Source: Hexactinellida sp. DTS-2022 (taxonomy: Eukaryota; Porifera; Hexactinellida). From it: a stretch of 64,000 nucleotides of DNA. Location: the NCBI GenBank assembly GCA_028753945.1, contig JAPNXP010000013.1, forward strand, positions 2,170,001-2,234,000. The letters are read 5' to 3'. The notes below the pieces were generated by a model. It was not told the DNA's origin. It was given only the letters and a program-made list of their open reading frames with translations, and did no database searches. The translations under genes were made by a program, and so were the position numbers. Of this stretch, positions 22,040 to 32,991 are shown one piece after another. The first letter of the stretch is position 1. Each line of letters begins with the position of its first letter.

Positions 22040-22267
22040 TCAAGTAGTATAACCAATAATCATGGGTGAACAATAAATGTTGTTAACAAACCAAAAATGT
22101 TATTTTTGACTGAATTTTCATTAATTGTCTAGAACCACGTTTAGGAGGCTACATACATCATTTTCAATTCCCAGCTATCAATAACCTATATGTCAATAAT
22201 ACTTCATGAATGGCTATCTGCTACTAAAATGCCTATTTCCCCTAAATTGTCATTCTCGCCCACTGTG
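22040..22267. repeat. Right terminal inverted repeat of the RAG1/Transib-type element
   Basis: Reverse complement of this segment aligns with 14289-14525 and ends in CACTGTG at 22261-22267. It begins about 30 bp after the transposase stop codon. Confidence 0.75.
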
Positions 22268-22858
22268 AGATTAAATGTGAAAAATATAGAAATTTGAAGA
22301 GCATGCAATGCAATATATTTTATGTTACAAAAATGTAAGAGCCGAATCCAAATTAGTTCCCACGTGAATTCATAATCCCATAAATCAGTATAAGTATGTC
22401 TCATTTCATGTTGTCTTGCCATCTGAAATTGTGGCGAATCGGATGAAAACTGAAAGAGTTATTCCAAATTCTTTGCTTTATGATGTCAATATCCCGCTAT
22501 TTCGTTCAGAAACCCAATAGATCGTTATCAGCGTGTAAGATAATATTACGCACACACACACACACACACACATCAGTGGCGTCGAACTTTTCCATTTTTC
22601 GGAAAATCATGACGGGGCGAACTACGAGATTTTTTAAATATCACCTAGTATAAAACTTGTCTCATAACTGTTGTTTATTTATTGTGTAACTTTTTCTAAA
22701 GGTTGGGTTTATCTTGATGAGAATTTCCCGATAAATCGCTTTCTTTAATCTTTCTGACACAACAAATACATTGCATTATTGCTATAAACATGGCGGCTTT
22801 AACGGTTCGAATTAAGATCGGACAAATCAAATTAGTTTAGTTCTCAAATAACTAAATA
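22268..22858. other. Intergenic, with a short CA microsatellite
   Basis: No gene recognised. A (CA)n run occupies about 22552-22572. Confidence 0.5.
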
Positions 22859-23351
22859 CAGTGTACTCCGGTTAATTGGGACAACGCCCCAAGAACAAGA
22901 TCCTTTCATTATAAGCTATTACTAAATTTTCGGTTAATCGGGACAAACTAAACAAATTTGGTTCAAAATTGGTGCTCGCTCAATAGAAAATTCATATTGA
23001 TCAGAACATATTTTCTAATAATGTTTGTCAAATCTGATGAAAGCAATAAAAAATATCTAAATATTGTAAATTTCTTATTGATTTCAGTAATATCGAATTT
23101 TCCAGAGATTATGACCTTGTGGTTCAGGGATATATCAAACGGTCCACAGAATATTACTGCTCATTCTATGGGTTTATGAAGAATCAAGGGTCCGCAGGCA
23201 TTGGAGGATTTGTTGTAACAGGTTTAAAACCAAAATTTGTTTAAATCACAGGTAAATCATTACTTTACAAAGGTTTTTCGGTTAATTGGGATCTCCGCTT
23301 ATGGGACAAGATGCCTGGAACAAACGTGTCCCAATTAAGCGGAGTAGACTG
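22859..23351. mobile_element. pogo/Tigger-type MITE, TA target duplication
   Basis: 493 bp from CAGTGTACTCCGGTTAATTG to the partner CAATTAAGCGGAGTAGACTG with TA on both sides (22857-22858, 23352-23353). The GGTTAATTGGGAC motif recurs internally. A lone right end of the same kind is at about 61388-61412. Confidence 0.85.
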
Positions 23352-23800
23352 TAGGTTCATCCGAATCAATTAGGTTCGTACTGAACTAGGATCAGAAAAA
23401 CTTTTCCCGAGGATGAATTTCAACTGTCACTAATTTATGTTAACTAATTACCTTTCGAACAGAGATGATATGGATTGATTTAGAATTTTTAGTTCAGCCG
23501 AAACCAAAAGTTTTTTGGGTTCCACTCGAATCCAATCGAATTGATGCCGGGGCGGAACAGTGCCCGCCCCGGCATGGTCGACGCCTATGACACACATAAC
23601 AATTGTCCTTTTGATACAATGCATCAATATTATTGATGCATTGTATTAGTTTTCTAGAGACAATCAATGATTAAGATTAGGTAATGTTATTTTGTTGATA
23701 CTATCCAGGTTCTACTATACATATCAAATGCATTTTATTGTACAATGCAATTGACTATATTTCTTATATTTCAGATTATTTTTTTAGTCAATATCTTAAA
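23352..23800 (+). other. Creatine kinase upstream region with possible 5'-UTR splice acceptor
   Basis: A pyrimidine-rich tract ending TATTTCAG at 23774 lies 26 bp before the creatine kinase ATG and could be the 3' splice site of a 5'-UTR intron. In-frame upstream ATG at 23738 would add 21 residues, but the sequence there is intron-like and would bury the MGCGSS motif. No TATA box could be assigned. Confidence 0.45.
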
Positions 23801-26092
23801 ATGGGGTGTGGTTCTTCTACCCAATCATCAACAGTCCAACCAGTCACCAACCCTGTTCGAATGCAAGATGCGACATCGATTACCAGAGTGGAAATAATGA
23901 ATTATCCGCATTTAAGTACTATGCATAATAACTACATGGCTAAATGTCTAAGTAGAGAAATATACAGCAAGTTGTACTCTCTATCTACCAAGTCCGGTTT
24001 CACTATTGATCGTGCTATACAGACTGGTGTTGATAATCCAGGGCATCCGTTCATTATGACTGTAGGATGTGTAGCAGGAGATGAGGAATCTTACCAACTC
24101 TTTTCTGACTTATATGATCCGATCATTGAAAATAGGCACAATGGATACAAAAATGATTCTCAACATACAACTGATTTAGATTATACTAAGCTAGTTGGAG
24201 GAGATCTAGATGCTGATTACGTGATTTCTAGTCGTGTCCGTACTGGGCGCAGTATCCGTGGTTACTCTCTCCCGCCTCATTGCACCAGAGCAGAGAGGAG
24301 GAGCGTGGAGAATATTGTGAAAGAAGTTCTGTCTGGTTTCTCAGAGGATTTCAAAGGCAAATATTATCCGCTGAAAGATATGACAGACGAAGAACAGATG
24401 CAGTTGATTAATGATCATTTCCTCTTTGACAAGCCTGTCTCTCCTCTGCTACTATCTTCTCGCATGGCTAGAGACTGGCCCGATGCACGCGGCATTTGGC
24501 ATAATGAGAAGAAGAATTTGTTAGTATGGGTAAATGAGGAAGACCACACTCGTGTCATATCGATGCAACAAGGAGGAAACATGAAAGAAGTGTTTACTCG
24601 CTTTTGTGATGGACTAAATAAGTTTGAGACAGAACTTAAATCTCGTAATCATGAATTGATGTGGAGTGAACACCTGGGTTATATTCTCACTTGTCCTTCT
24701 AACTTAGGCACTGGACTGAGAGCTGGTGTTCACATAAAGTTAATCAATTTGTGTAAATCTCCCTTGTTCACTGATATTCTTCAAGCGCTTCGTCTTCAGA
24801 AGAGAGGGACAGGCGGTGTAGACACAGATTCATTAGATGGGGTACTTGATATATCAAATCTTGATAGACTTGGGTTTTCTGAGCTTCAGTTAGTACAAAA
24901 GGTGATTGATGGAATTCAGTTATTGGTACAAATGGAAAAGAGACTTGAGAAGAATTCCTCTATCATTGACATTCTTCCAGTAAACATGAAATATTACGGT
25001 CCTCTTACCAGTTATCCGAATATTTTACAGCACAACAATCTCATGGCAATACATCTCTCTCCTTCCATCTACTTCAGGCTCAAAGAGAAGACAACTTCAA
25101 AAGGATTTACTATCGATCGTGCTATCCAGACTGGTGTTGATAATCCAGGCCATCCGTTCATTATGACGGTAGGGTGTGTAGCAGGAGATGAAGAGTCTTA
25201 TCAATTATTTTGTGATTTATACGACCCTATTATTGAAAGTAGGCATAACGGATATACGAAGGATTATATCCATAAAACAGATATCGACCCGACGCATTTA
25301 AAAGGAGGAGAGCTAGATGCTGATTACGTGATTTCTAGTCGTGTCCGTACTGGGCGCAGTATCCGTGGTTACTCTCTCCCGCCTCATTGCACCAGAGCAG
25401 AGAGGAGGAGCGTGGAGAATATTGTGAAAGAAGTTCTGTCTGGTTTCTCAGAGGATTTCAAAGGCAAATATTATCCGCTGAAAGATATGACAGACGAAGA
25501 ACAGATGCAGTTGATTAATGATCATTTCCTCTTTGACAAGCCTGTCTCTCCTCTGCTACTATCTTCTCGCATGGCTAGAGACTGGCCCGATGCACGCGGC
25601 ATTTGGCATAATGAGAAGAAGAATTTGTTAGTATGGGTAAATGAGGAAGACCACACTCGTGTCATATCGATGCAACAAGGAGGAAACATGAAAGAAGTGT
25701 TTACTCGCTTTTGTGATGGACTAAATAAGTTTGAGACAGAACTTAAATCTCGTAATCATGAATTGATGTGGAGTGAACACCTGGGTTATATTCTCACTTG
25801 TCCTTCTAACTTAGGCACTGGACTGAGAGCTGGTGTTCACATCAAATTAACAAAGCTCTGTCAGCAAAAGGACTTTGCAAATATTCTCACATCTCTCCGT
25901 TTACAGAAGAGAGGGACAGGTGGCGTAGATACCGAGGCAACAGATGGAGTATTCGATATTTCTAATCTAGATCGCCTCGGATTTTCAGAAGTAGAACTAA
26001 CTCAGAAGGTGATTGATGGCGTAAATATCCTAGTAAAGATGGAAAAATCTCTTGAGAATGGTGATTCAATATCTCCTCTAATCCCTGACTAA
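23801..26092 (+). CDS. Two-domain creatine kinase with acylation-type N-terminus
   Basis: 763 residues, phosphocreatine plus ADP to creatine plus ATP. Two complete phosphagen kinase domains in tandem (about 33-385 and 402-763). Each has the arginines of SSRVRTGR (145/147; 514/516), the NEEDHTR block, the reactive cysteine of [11 protein letters not shown] (298; 667) and the RGTGGVDT flexible loop. The [10 protein letters not shown] form and the [15 protein letters not shown] block point to creatine rather than arginine kinase. The start is set at MGCGSS: Gly2 then Cys3 suits N-myristoylation plus palmitoylation, as in membrane-attached flagellar creatine kinases. The whole frame lacks introns. 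Bases 24206-24735 and 25313-25842 are identical, while flanking parts differ at many silent sites. Neither domain lacks a key residue, so both may be active. Confidence 0.92.
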   Translation: MGCGSSTQSSTVQPVTNPVRMQDATSITRVEIMNYPHLSTMHNNYMAKCLSREIYSKLYSLSTKSGFTIDRAIQTGVDNPGHPFIMTVGCVAGDEESYQLFSDLYDPIIENRHNGYKNDSQHTTDLDYTKLVGGDLDADYVISSRVRTGRSIRGYSLPPHCTRAERRSVENIVKEVLSGFSEDFKGKYYPLKDMTDEEQMQLINDHFLFDKPVSPLLLSSRMARDWPDARGIWHNEKKNLLVWVNEEDHTRVISMQQGGNMKEVFTRFCDGLNKFETELKSRNHELMWSEHLGYILTCPSNLGTGLRAGVHIKLINLCKSPLFTDILQALRLQKRGTGGVDTDSLDGVLDISNLDRLGFSELQLVQKVIDGIQLLVQMEKRLEKNSSIIDILPVNMKYYGPLTSYPNILQHNNLMAIHLSPSIYFRLKEKTTSKGFTIDRAIQTGVDNPGHPFIMTVGCVAGDEESYQLFCDLYDPIIESRHNGYTKDYIHKTDIDPTHLKGGELDADYVISSRVRTGRSIRGYSLPPHCTRAERRSVENIVKEVLSGFSEDFKGKYYPLKDMTDEEQMQLINDHFLFDKPVSPLLLSSRMARDWPDARGIWHNEKKNLLVWVNEEDHTRVISMQQGGNMKEVFTRFCDGLNKFETELKSRNHELMWSEHLGYILTCPSNLGTGLRAGVHIKLTKLCQQKDFANILTSLRLQKRGTGGVDTEATDGVFDISNLDRLGFSEVELTQKVIDGVNILVKMEKSLENGDSISPLIPD

Positions 26093-26120
26093 CCTATTAC
26101 TGATTTTAGTCGAAAACTCA

Positions 26121-26126
26121 AATAAA
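26121..26126 (+). terminator. Polyadenylation signal of creatine kinase
   Basis: AATAAA 28 bases after the stop codon, in a T-rich 3' flank. Confidence 0.7.
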
Positions 26127-27140
26127 TCATATTTACTCTGAATATTCTCCCATTCTCTTTTATTTAACATCTTTATTGTTATTATTTATATATCCCTTTG
26201 TACTACAATTTTCGTTCATTTTCCTTAATATACAATTATGTCACTATAACCTTCTATAATTAATCTGCCTACATTTTGAATACCGTGAGCATAGACTTTA
26301 AATTGTTCCCATTTCTCTATAGTAATATCATTATTTGATCTTCTGCTCCCTGTCTCTCCAATTATATCACCCTGTACACTATTTATCACATATGCTGCCA
26401 AATACATTTGTAATGGTATTTGAATACATGTTTTTCGATTTAATCGACACATTTCATGCGATAATCCGTATTAATCGGTTTTATTTTATGCGATACCTTG
26501 GTCTCGCTCGCTTTGCGACGGATCGGTTCCACGTCCATCAAGTTAACTGCCACTATGCGGGCTTACTCCTCACCCTTTCTACCAAGGAAATAGTATAAAG
26601 GGATGTTATATACTACATCCCTTTCTATAATTTACCATTTTAACTCGTTTACCAATAATCCCCGTAGAAAGCTAGCTTCTAGTTAATTTTGAATTTTCAT
26701 TAATTTGTTTCCCTATTTCTGTAAACAACAACAATAAATATTCATATTCGATTTTTGTGAATGGTAATTCTTGTTCAGCTTACTTGTTTACCTATAATAA
26801 CATTTGAAAGTTAGTATCTATCTCAATTAGAAATGCGTTTCTATTCCCCCATCACTACTTTAATACAATCCGGGCAAACGACCAACAATCGGGTTTTAGT
26901 AATAATATTGATTTACATGTTTTGTATGTTGTTTGTATTTATAGCTAATTTCATTTATAAATTCATAATACGTTGTGAATTTTAGCAATTTATGATTCTA
27001 TCATAAATTTATAGAAAAGTAATCAATTTAATCTAGTTTTTTACATCCCATTATTTTAGTAAAGTAACCCTTTGCATAATATATTATATATACTACTTAG
27101 TTAACATTCTTTTATAATAATAGAATAAGATTCGTACTTT
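26127..27140. other. AT-rich intergenic region
   Basis: No gene or repeat family recognised. A short hairpin GGGATG...CATCCC occurs near 26601-26624. A 75-codon frame at 26225-26452 (minus) has no recognisable content. Confidence 0.45.
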
Positions 27141-27144
27141 AATG

Positions 27145-27484
27145 CAGGCATGGGGCCAAGCCCCAAAGGGCTTAAGCCCATTTTTGAGAGGGCTTAAATC
27201 CGGACTTAAGTCCTTTAATAAAAGGGCTTAAGTCCGGACTTGGACTTAAGCCCTTTATAGATGACCTTCAAGCCCTTTTTCAAGCTCTGTTCAAGGCACT
27301 TATTCAATATAATACGGTATGGATTTCTAAATAATTAGAGTAAAAGACTTAAGTCCGGACTTAAGCCCTTTATTAAGCGCTTTTTCAAAAATCGCTTAGA
27401 AAAAGGGCTTGGGCTTAAGCCCTTCTGATTAGGAATGGGCTTGGACTTAAGCCCTTTTGAAAGGGCTTGACCCCATGTCTGCAA
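27145..27484. mobile_element. hAT-like MITE with GGGCTTAAGTCC repeats
   Basis: Ends GCAGGCATGGGGCCAAGCCC and GGGCTTGACCCCATGTCTGC are inverted repeats; the inside is full of AAGGGCTTAAG-type units in both orientations. TTTAATG occurs just outside the left end and a few bases beyond the right end, so the right border is uncertain. Confidence 0.65.
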
Positions 27485-27643
27485 GTTTAATGTATATATG
27501 CACTAAAACCTCCAAGATCGGACCTCTCAAACAAGGGCACCTCCCTCAACAGGCAAACCCTATTGGTGTAAAGCCAACTAAATATGTTTTTTACCAATAT
27601 GTCAAAATTAATCCAACAAATACATATCTTCCTTTATCCTAAC

Positions 27644-27827
27644 CAGGTTTTCATCTAGGCGTCGCAACCTGCCTCCAGGCGCGTAATTTTGGAAGGGAAT
27701 TTTTCTAGGCGCGCGAAGATCGATCGATGCTCCCATAAACGTAATACAAATTGAGTATTATAGGCGCGTGTGAGCGAGCTCAAAATTAATCTAGGCGCGT
27801 CGAAAATTTTGACTGGATGAAAGCCTG
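27644..27827. mobile_element. hAT MITE, 184 bp, perfect 8-bp target duplication
   Basis: Same family and same length as 16217-16400, in opposite orientation: starts CAGGTTTTCATCTAGGCG and ends TGGATGAAAGCCTG. ATCCTAAC lies at 27636-27643 and 27828-27835. Confidence 0.9.
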
Positions 27828-27835
27828 ATCCTAAC

Positions 27836-29465
27836 CCGTTCAAAACATCATTTTTTGGTTTTTAAATGGATCTAGACAATATGGATAATACACTTTGGGA
27901 TCGCAAATGTACTAGTCATTGTCTAACTAAGATCCAGGGAAATTCCCAGTTACGGGCACCCTCCGAACGACAGTGTCTGGATAAGGGAGGTATGAGTATA
28001 TCTATACTATTTCGAAGTACGCTGACAATACGAGTGAGCATATCGCTCCAGTATTCACATTCAAATTCATACTGCTGAATTAAACCTTTATCTATCCGCA
28101 CGGTAGCTTTGACCGTTCTCATGAACAGCAATCCTTTCTTCACCTTTCCTCCAGTTACTAAAACCTGTAACAAATGGACCATTATCACGAGCCGGATGAT
28201 CGAACAACTTCTAAGAAAAGCAAATTAACTTGTTCTTCGATATCGAATAACACAGCCAAGCCCGTTGAATTTTAACCCCGGTAAGTGTGTGAACCCTGGT
28301 AAAATACGAGGGAGAACAGCGGTGTAAAACTTTTCCGTTGCAAAAACTAAACTGCTCGGATTAAATTAGCATCTGCATTTTGGCACTCGGAGCTGCACCT
28401 TTCGGCCCAGTATTCGCTCATTGGTTCGTCTATCTTATCCCACATACCAATATCACTGACGTACCGAATTAATTATGTGCAAGATTCAGACTCCGCAACC
28501 GGAGCGCTAGCATTGGAGTGTTCAGGCGAAGAGTCCTCTATCATATATGTATTCATGAACTCATTAAGATCAGTTGGTTGAGGTAAATGAGGTTGAGATT
28601 CACCTAGACGCTAGACTGAGAAGTTGCGAACATTGTGTCCAACGAAGGCATCTTAGAGAGCATCGCAGCATCAGAGCAGCCACTTTGTGCTCGCACAACC
28701 AGATGTGCCCCTATCCGTTGAAATTTTCTGACAAAACCACGATATATTTCATGTTGAGTTTATAAGATTATTTCAATATTTATCATACTTATAGTAAACA
28801 TTGTAGTTGGAACTTAAAACAACTCCAGTAGATAATATAAATAATATCCAATCTAAACCCAAGAATACCTTGAACTCCCTTTGAACATTAGTAGTGAATA
28901 ATTCAGTCTGAATCCAATCTGAAACCTGCAAGATGAATCACAATTATTTAAAATTACTATCGAACCATTGATAACTTATTTAGATATAATAAAGCACACA
29001 CATTTACACTTCGAAATCTTCATATTACCCCATTTGGGGTAATTATCCCGGGAGCGGGAAATCTGATATAGTATAATCTAGTATGTATATAGAAAAGTTC
29101 ATCTCCTTAACTCGATGTGCGAGTTTGTGCCTGGCCCTTTCTATTTTGTTCTTTGCGAATTTTCAGGGGAGAACTCTATAGGTGCATAATTTCAAATAAT
29201 TACGATTATATTCTACTGAGTAACTGCACAATTCCATTTGTGCCACAAGTGGCACGTGATACTTATACCACTTCATGGATATTGACCAAAATGACTAAAT
29301 CATAATTTTTATTTATTTTAGCTACATATAGTAAGATATTTATAGTCTTTTCAGAGAAGTTTAAACTGCCCTTAATAAGTTACCAGACGACTATTGTGTC
29401 TGCATTAAAATTCCAATTGTTCAATTACTTTTGGCTCGTTAGTGTACATACAAATATATCTATAC
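27836..29465. other. Intergenic, no gene recognised
   Basis: Several short frames exist on both strands (for example 27916-28188 minus) but none has recognisable motifs. Base composition near 28380-28760 is less AT-rich and may hold an old element or exon that I cannot identify. Confidence 0.4.
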
Positions 29466-29550
29466 TATACTAGCGCGCTTCGGTTGCTATGTCGGTTCAA
29501 GGCAGAACACAAACAATAACCACCCGCAATGCGGTTGAATGTGGTTTATA

Positions 29551-30187
29551 CAGTAGCGTAGCAATAGGCGGTTCATTGAACCAGGGCCCCCGATGTCTCG
29601 GGGGCCCCCAAAGGCATACCTGCCAACCTATTTGTGTCATATCCCTGTACAGGGCTCCAATTTTCCCCTGAACATTGGCCAAAATCCCTATACACCTCCC
29701 AAAGATTTTTCTCGCTCGCTGCGCTCGCTCGTCCAGGAAATTACTATCACTTACATATAAAAATTAGCACTTTGGAAAAGAAAAAGCATTGAATTATATA
29801 CTGTACAGGGAATCCCTGTACGCTTGATAAATATATAAACCAACTTGTGCCTTTATGTGGTCAATGCAGAATGCATGCCAGGATATAGTATCATCACTGT
29901 AGACATTTTTAGGAATTATTTGACACATAATTAGTAAATTAAAAATCCCTGTACGCCTGTACAGAACAGCCAAAATGGTTCAAATCCCTGTACGGTTGGC
30001 AGGTATGCAAATGTTCCAAAATTCTCCATATCGTCAAAATTGCGGGAAATGCCATTTCCGAACCCAAATTTACCCAGATGCATGCCGCGAACCTCCTTAA
30101 AATATACTACTCCAATTTGAACTAGTGGGGCCAGGGGCCCCGGCACATACTTTTGAACCGGGGCCCGAAACCCTAGCTACGCCACTG
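29551..30187. mobile_element. hAT element family B, 637 bp, perfect 8-bp target duplication
   Basis: Ends CAGTAGCGTAGCAATAGGCG and TAGCTACGCCACTG; direct repeat GGTTTATA at 29543-29550 and 30188-30195. Internal CCTGTACAGGG-type palindromes recur. Related copies: 9804-10447, within 53970-54436, and pieces at 42005-42065 and 42635-42790. Non-coding. Confidence 0.9.
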
Positions 30188-30205
30188 GGTTTATATACTT
30201 CTAAC

Positions 30206-30424
30206 CAGGGTTGCCAATCCAATCCAATCGATGTAAATTTTGGCAATCGATATCGACAACCTATCCAATAAATGATATGATTTGACAATCCAATCCAATC
30301 GATAATCGATAACAATCCGTCGATAATGATCCAATCGATGAAGACTTTGGGCAATCCAATCGTTACAAAATTCAGCAATCGATAATCGATAAGTTATCTC
30401 GATTGGATTGGATTGTCAACCCTG
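30206..30424. mobile_element. hAT MITE, 219 bp, perfect 8-bp target duplication
   Basis: Ends CAGGGTTGCCAATCCAATCC and GGATTGGATTGTCAACCCTG; CTTCTAAC at 30198-30205 and 30425-30432. The body is made of CAATCGATAATCGAT-like units. Confidence 0.9.
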
Positions 30425-30843
30425 CTTCTAACATTGATTATAAAGAGTAAATAGGCCTAAATAGTCAAATTTAACAATGTGAAAGATCACGTCATCATGC
30501 GACAATTATTAAGCATATTACAATCTGGTGTGACCAACGTGTCCGCATCATTAATGTGCATGTTCTATTAAATTTTCATATTCTTATCTTTTCAGAGGGT
30601 GCGAATTATGTGCGATTAAGTGAATCATCATGATTATCTTTGTGTTAATGGCATCATAACTTGGCGAGATGTGACAAATTTTGCATGGAAACCTAAACTT
30701 CTTGTCGGGCGCCAAAGTTTATCCCCATACACCAATATCAGATTTGGAAACCGTCCTGGGCCCTTATTCACTAAACTACTTAAACTAAGCATAAACTTAG
30801 TTTGTGATTAGTTCAAACTAAGTCTAAACTTAGTTTGAACTTA

Positions 30844-31194
30844 CCTTATTATAAGATTAACGCGCCATGAAATTAACGCGAATTTCTCCAAATCGCGTTA
30901 ATTTCATGGAGCGTTAATTTCCTGCTATTTAGCAAAATTATACAATGGATGGACAAAAAGCCGAGCTACATATTTTCAGATGTGCAACTAGTTTGAAAGG
31001 ATATACCATGTCTATCAAGTAGATTGGAAGCCTATTTGGGCACAATAATAGTATTCAATCTGGAGATTAATAATCCTGAAATTTTTTTATAAAATTTATT
31101 CGCGTTAATTTTCATGTATTTGAAAATGTTCATCTCCAATTCGCGTTAATTTCATGGAGCGTTAATTTCCTTCGCGTTATTTCCTATAATAAGG
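30844..31194. mobile_element. MITE family D with TTAACGCG motifs, TA target duplication
   Basis: Ends CCTTATTATAAGATTAACGC and CCTATAATAAGG with TA on both sides (30842-30843, 31195-31196). The body matches the copy at 58815-59143 (for example ATACCATGTCTATCAAGTAG). Nested in the Harbinger left end. Confidence 0.85.
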
Positions 31195-31349
31195 TAGTTT
31201 GTGCTTAGTTTTGAGATAAACTTAGTTCTTGCTTAGTTTTCTGTTGAAAAGTAAGCAAAAAGTTAAGTCTACTTCTTTCCAGACTTAACTGAATATTTCA
31301 CGATAATATACTTGTATTTGACAATTATTTAATTTATTTACGAATTATA

Positions 31350-31765
31350 TCCAGGGGTGGTGAATCTGCTGTTAACAGCCATTCTGGCTGTTTGCTGTTG
31401 ACAGCTAAGAATTCGTCCCAAATTGGCATTCAACCTTCTGCATTTCAGTCGCCTTTAAGCTGATAACAGCCAATGTGAGCTGTTAACAGCCAATTCTAGC
31501 TGTTAACAGCCAATTCAAGCTGTTCAAATTCAATAATTGTATCAGTAAAAATTAAGGAAAAGGGACAAGTAAAGAAAGTTAGACTCATAAATGTTTAGAT
31601 TCGAATTGAATATCATATTTACATAACAGTGAAAATGAAACTAAATGATTATATGATAATATTTCAATTATTGCATTGGTTAGCATCTAGCTGTTAACAG
31701 CTTCGATTTTCATTTGCTGTTGACAGCGCTGTTAACAGCTTGGCTGTTTCCTTTCCTGATTATAT
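31350..31765. repeat. Palindromic repeat with AGCTGTTAACAGC units
   Basis: The 5' part (31370-31520) carries about five AGCTGTTAACAGC-like units and the 3' part (31688-31760) three more, around an AT-rich centre. This looks like a MITE with subterminal palindromes. Each unit is itself a palindrome. Confidence 0.65.
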
Positions 31766-32180
31766 CTCGCATTCATTGTAGTTTACAAACATAATATACT
31801 GTGTTATTTCTTAAGTTGTTGTATTTTCAATCCTTCATTACTACATTAATTCCATTTTATGTAATATGACGAAGTTCGTATATATTGGGCTACGTTAACT
31901 CGATAAACTATCAACAATTAACTCATCTATGCAATATTGCGAAATATTCTATAATAGTGAAGACATAGGGAAATCACTGTCAAAGCTATGACAAAATATA
32001 TTTGGAGTGAGTGAAAGTTCTTTCTAGTACCAGGGGCGGCGGTAACTGTATAACTAATCACTTTGTAACTGCGCCTCCGAGTCGTCATAGATAGCATTTG
32101 AAAAGATATAAAATCTGGTGCGTTTGTTTGTAAAATTAATTCGATCACTTGTTCATTAAAATCACTAACTTTGGAATATA

Positions 32181-32604
32181 ATGGTAATATCATTGAAAAC
32201 TCGTTCAAAGAACTTTTCACACGAGGAAATTTCAATGCTAGTGGACTTAGTTCAAGAAAACAAGTCCAAACTCTTTGGTTCATTGAGTTCATCTTTGACC
32301 AACGAAGAAAAGAACAGCATTTGGAAAGAAATCGCGGAAGCTATTTCCCAGGCGCATGGAAGTTTGAGGACTAAAGAAGTGGTCAAATGTTTTGGCAAAG
32401 CATAAGCCAATTATAAGAGAGAAGATTTCTTCAGCTCGCAAAATTGGCGGCGGCTCTCCTGGAGCCGAATTTACAGAGCTCGAGGCCAAGGTGAAGATCA
32501 TTAAGGGAAAAGAATTGTTTGTAGGAGTTGTAGGAGGAATCGACATAAGTACCTCGTCACTCAGTCCTCTGAGTGATTCAGATATGCAATTTCTGAAGAG
32601 ATGA
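32181..32604 (+). pseudogene. Myb/SANT-like DNA-binding protein of the Harbinger element (one frameshift)
   Basis: The first frame starts with ATG at 32181 and reads KNFSHEEISMLVDLVQENKS, then the SANT-like block through WKEIAEAIS. A single extra base near 32378 moves the reading to the next frame, which continues WSNVLAKHKPIIREKISS, TGGG-like SARKIGGGSPGAE and FTELEAKV to a stop at 32604. In Harbinger transposons this accessory protein binds the element ends and brings the nuclease to them. With the one-base slip repaired on paper it would be a protein of about 140 residues, normal for the family. The slip makes it non-functional as it stands. Confidence 0.8.
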
Positions 32605-32991
32605 AGCCTCCTAGGAAGCGGAAATTTTTTTATGAGAGGAGTGATCCAATTGACAAACAAAGAAGCTACTATTGGAGAACGAAAAAGTGAAAATAATTAT
32701 TTTAAGAAGCATTGACCAAAAGATGGATTGCATGGTAGATCTCTTGGGACAGATAGTTGCTAGCCAATACGATACCTCAAATGCACTCACAATATGGATC
32801 AAATCCTCCAACGTTTCTCCCACCACTTCCCCCTCAAGTGTACCCTCCTACATTTATGCAACAACATTTATTGCGGCAGTAAGGACGTGTAACCTGTTGT
32901 CTTCGATTATTATAAACTCTTTATATAATATGTTAAGATTAAATGAAATACACCGTGTCTAAAATTCATGAACAAATATTTGGGAATTATA

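Larger units (their letters stand above)
14289..22267 (+). mobile_element. RAG1/Transib-type DNA transposon with CACAGTG termini
   Basis: The left end begins CACAGTGGGC at 14289; the right end finishes with its reverse complement GCCCACTGTG at 22267. From these points inward about 235 bp (to about 14525, and from about 22040) align as inverted repeats at roughly 75-80% by eye, including GAAGTATTATTGACATATAG and CACCCATGATTATTG. Outside the heptamer the flanks are unrelated, which places the true termini exactly there. A Transib/RAG1-like transposase (19895-22009) reads toward the right end. CACAGTG is the consensus heptamer of V(D)J recombination signals; Transib and ProtoRAG ends are similar. 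No 5-bp target duplication was found (TTGAC left, AGATT right). Later insertions (16217-16400, 17026-18262, 18956-19200) inflate its length. Confidence 0.75.
29468..30680 (+). repeat. Repeat family A, long copy interrupted by two hAT elements
   Basis: The copy starts CTAGCGCGCTTCGG near 29470, is cut at 29550 by a family B element and near 30205 by a second MITE, then resumes with ACATTGATTATAAAG at about 30432 and runs through GACCAACGTGTCCGCATCAT. Removing both insertions with one target copy each restores the order seen at 39308-39570. Confidence 0.75.

Noticed and set aside
14526..23800. A RAG2-like kelch gene accompanying the RAG1-like gene
   Set aside because: No kelch-type repeats or PHD-like cysteine pattern was seen on either strand within or just outside the element.
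23738..23800. Upstream ATG extending the creatine kinase by 21 residues
   Set aside because: The stretch looks like an intron end (pyrimidine tract and TTTCAG) and would place the acylation motif MGCGSS inside the protein.
31927..32292. 121-codon minus-strand frame over the Harbinger Myb-like gene
   Set aside because: It is antisense to the SANT-like coding sequence and has no recognisable content.
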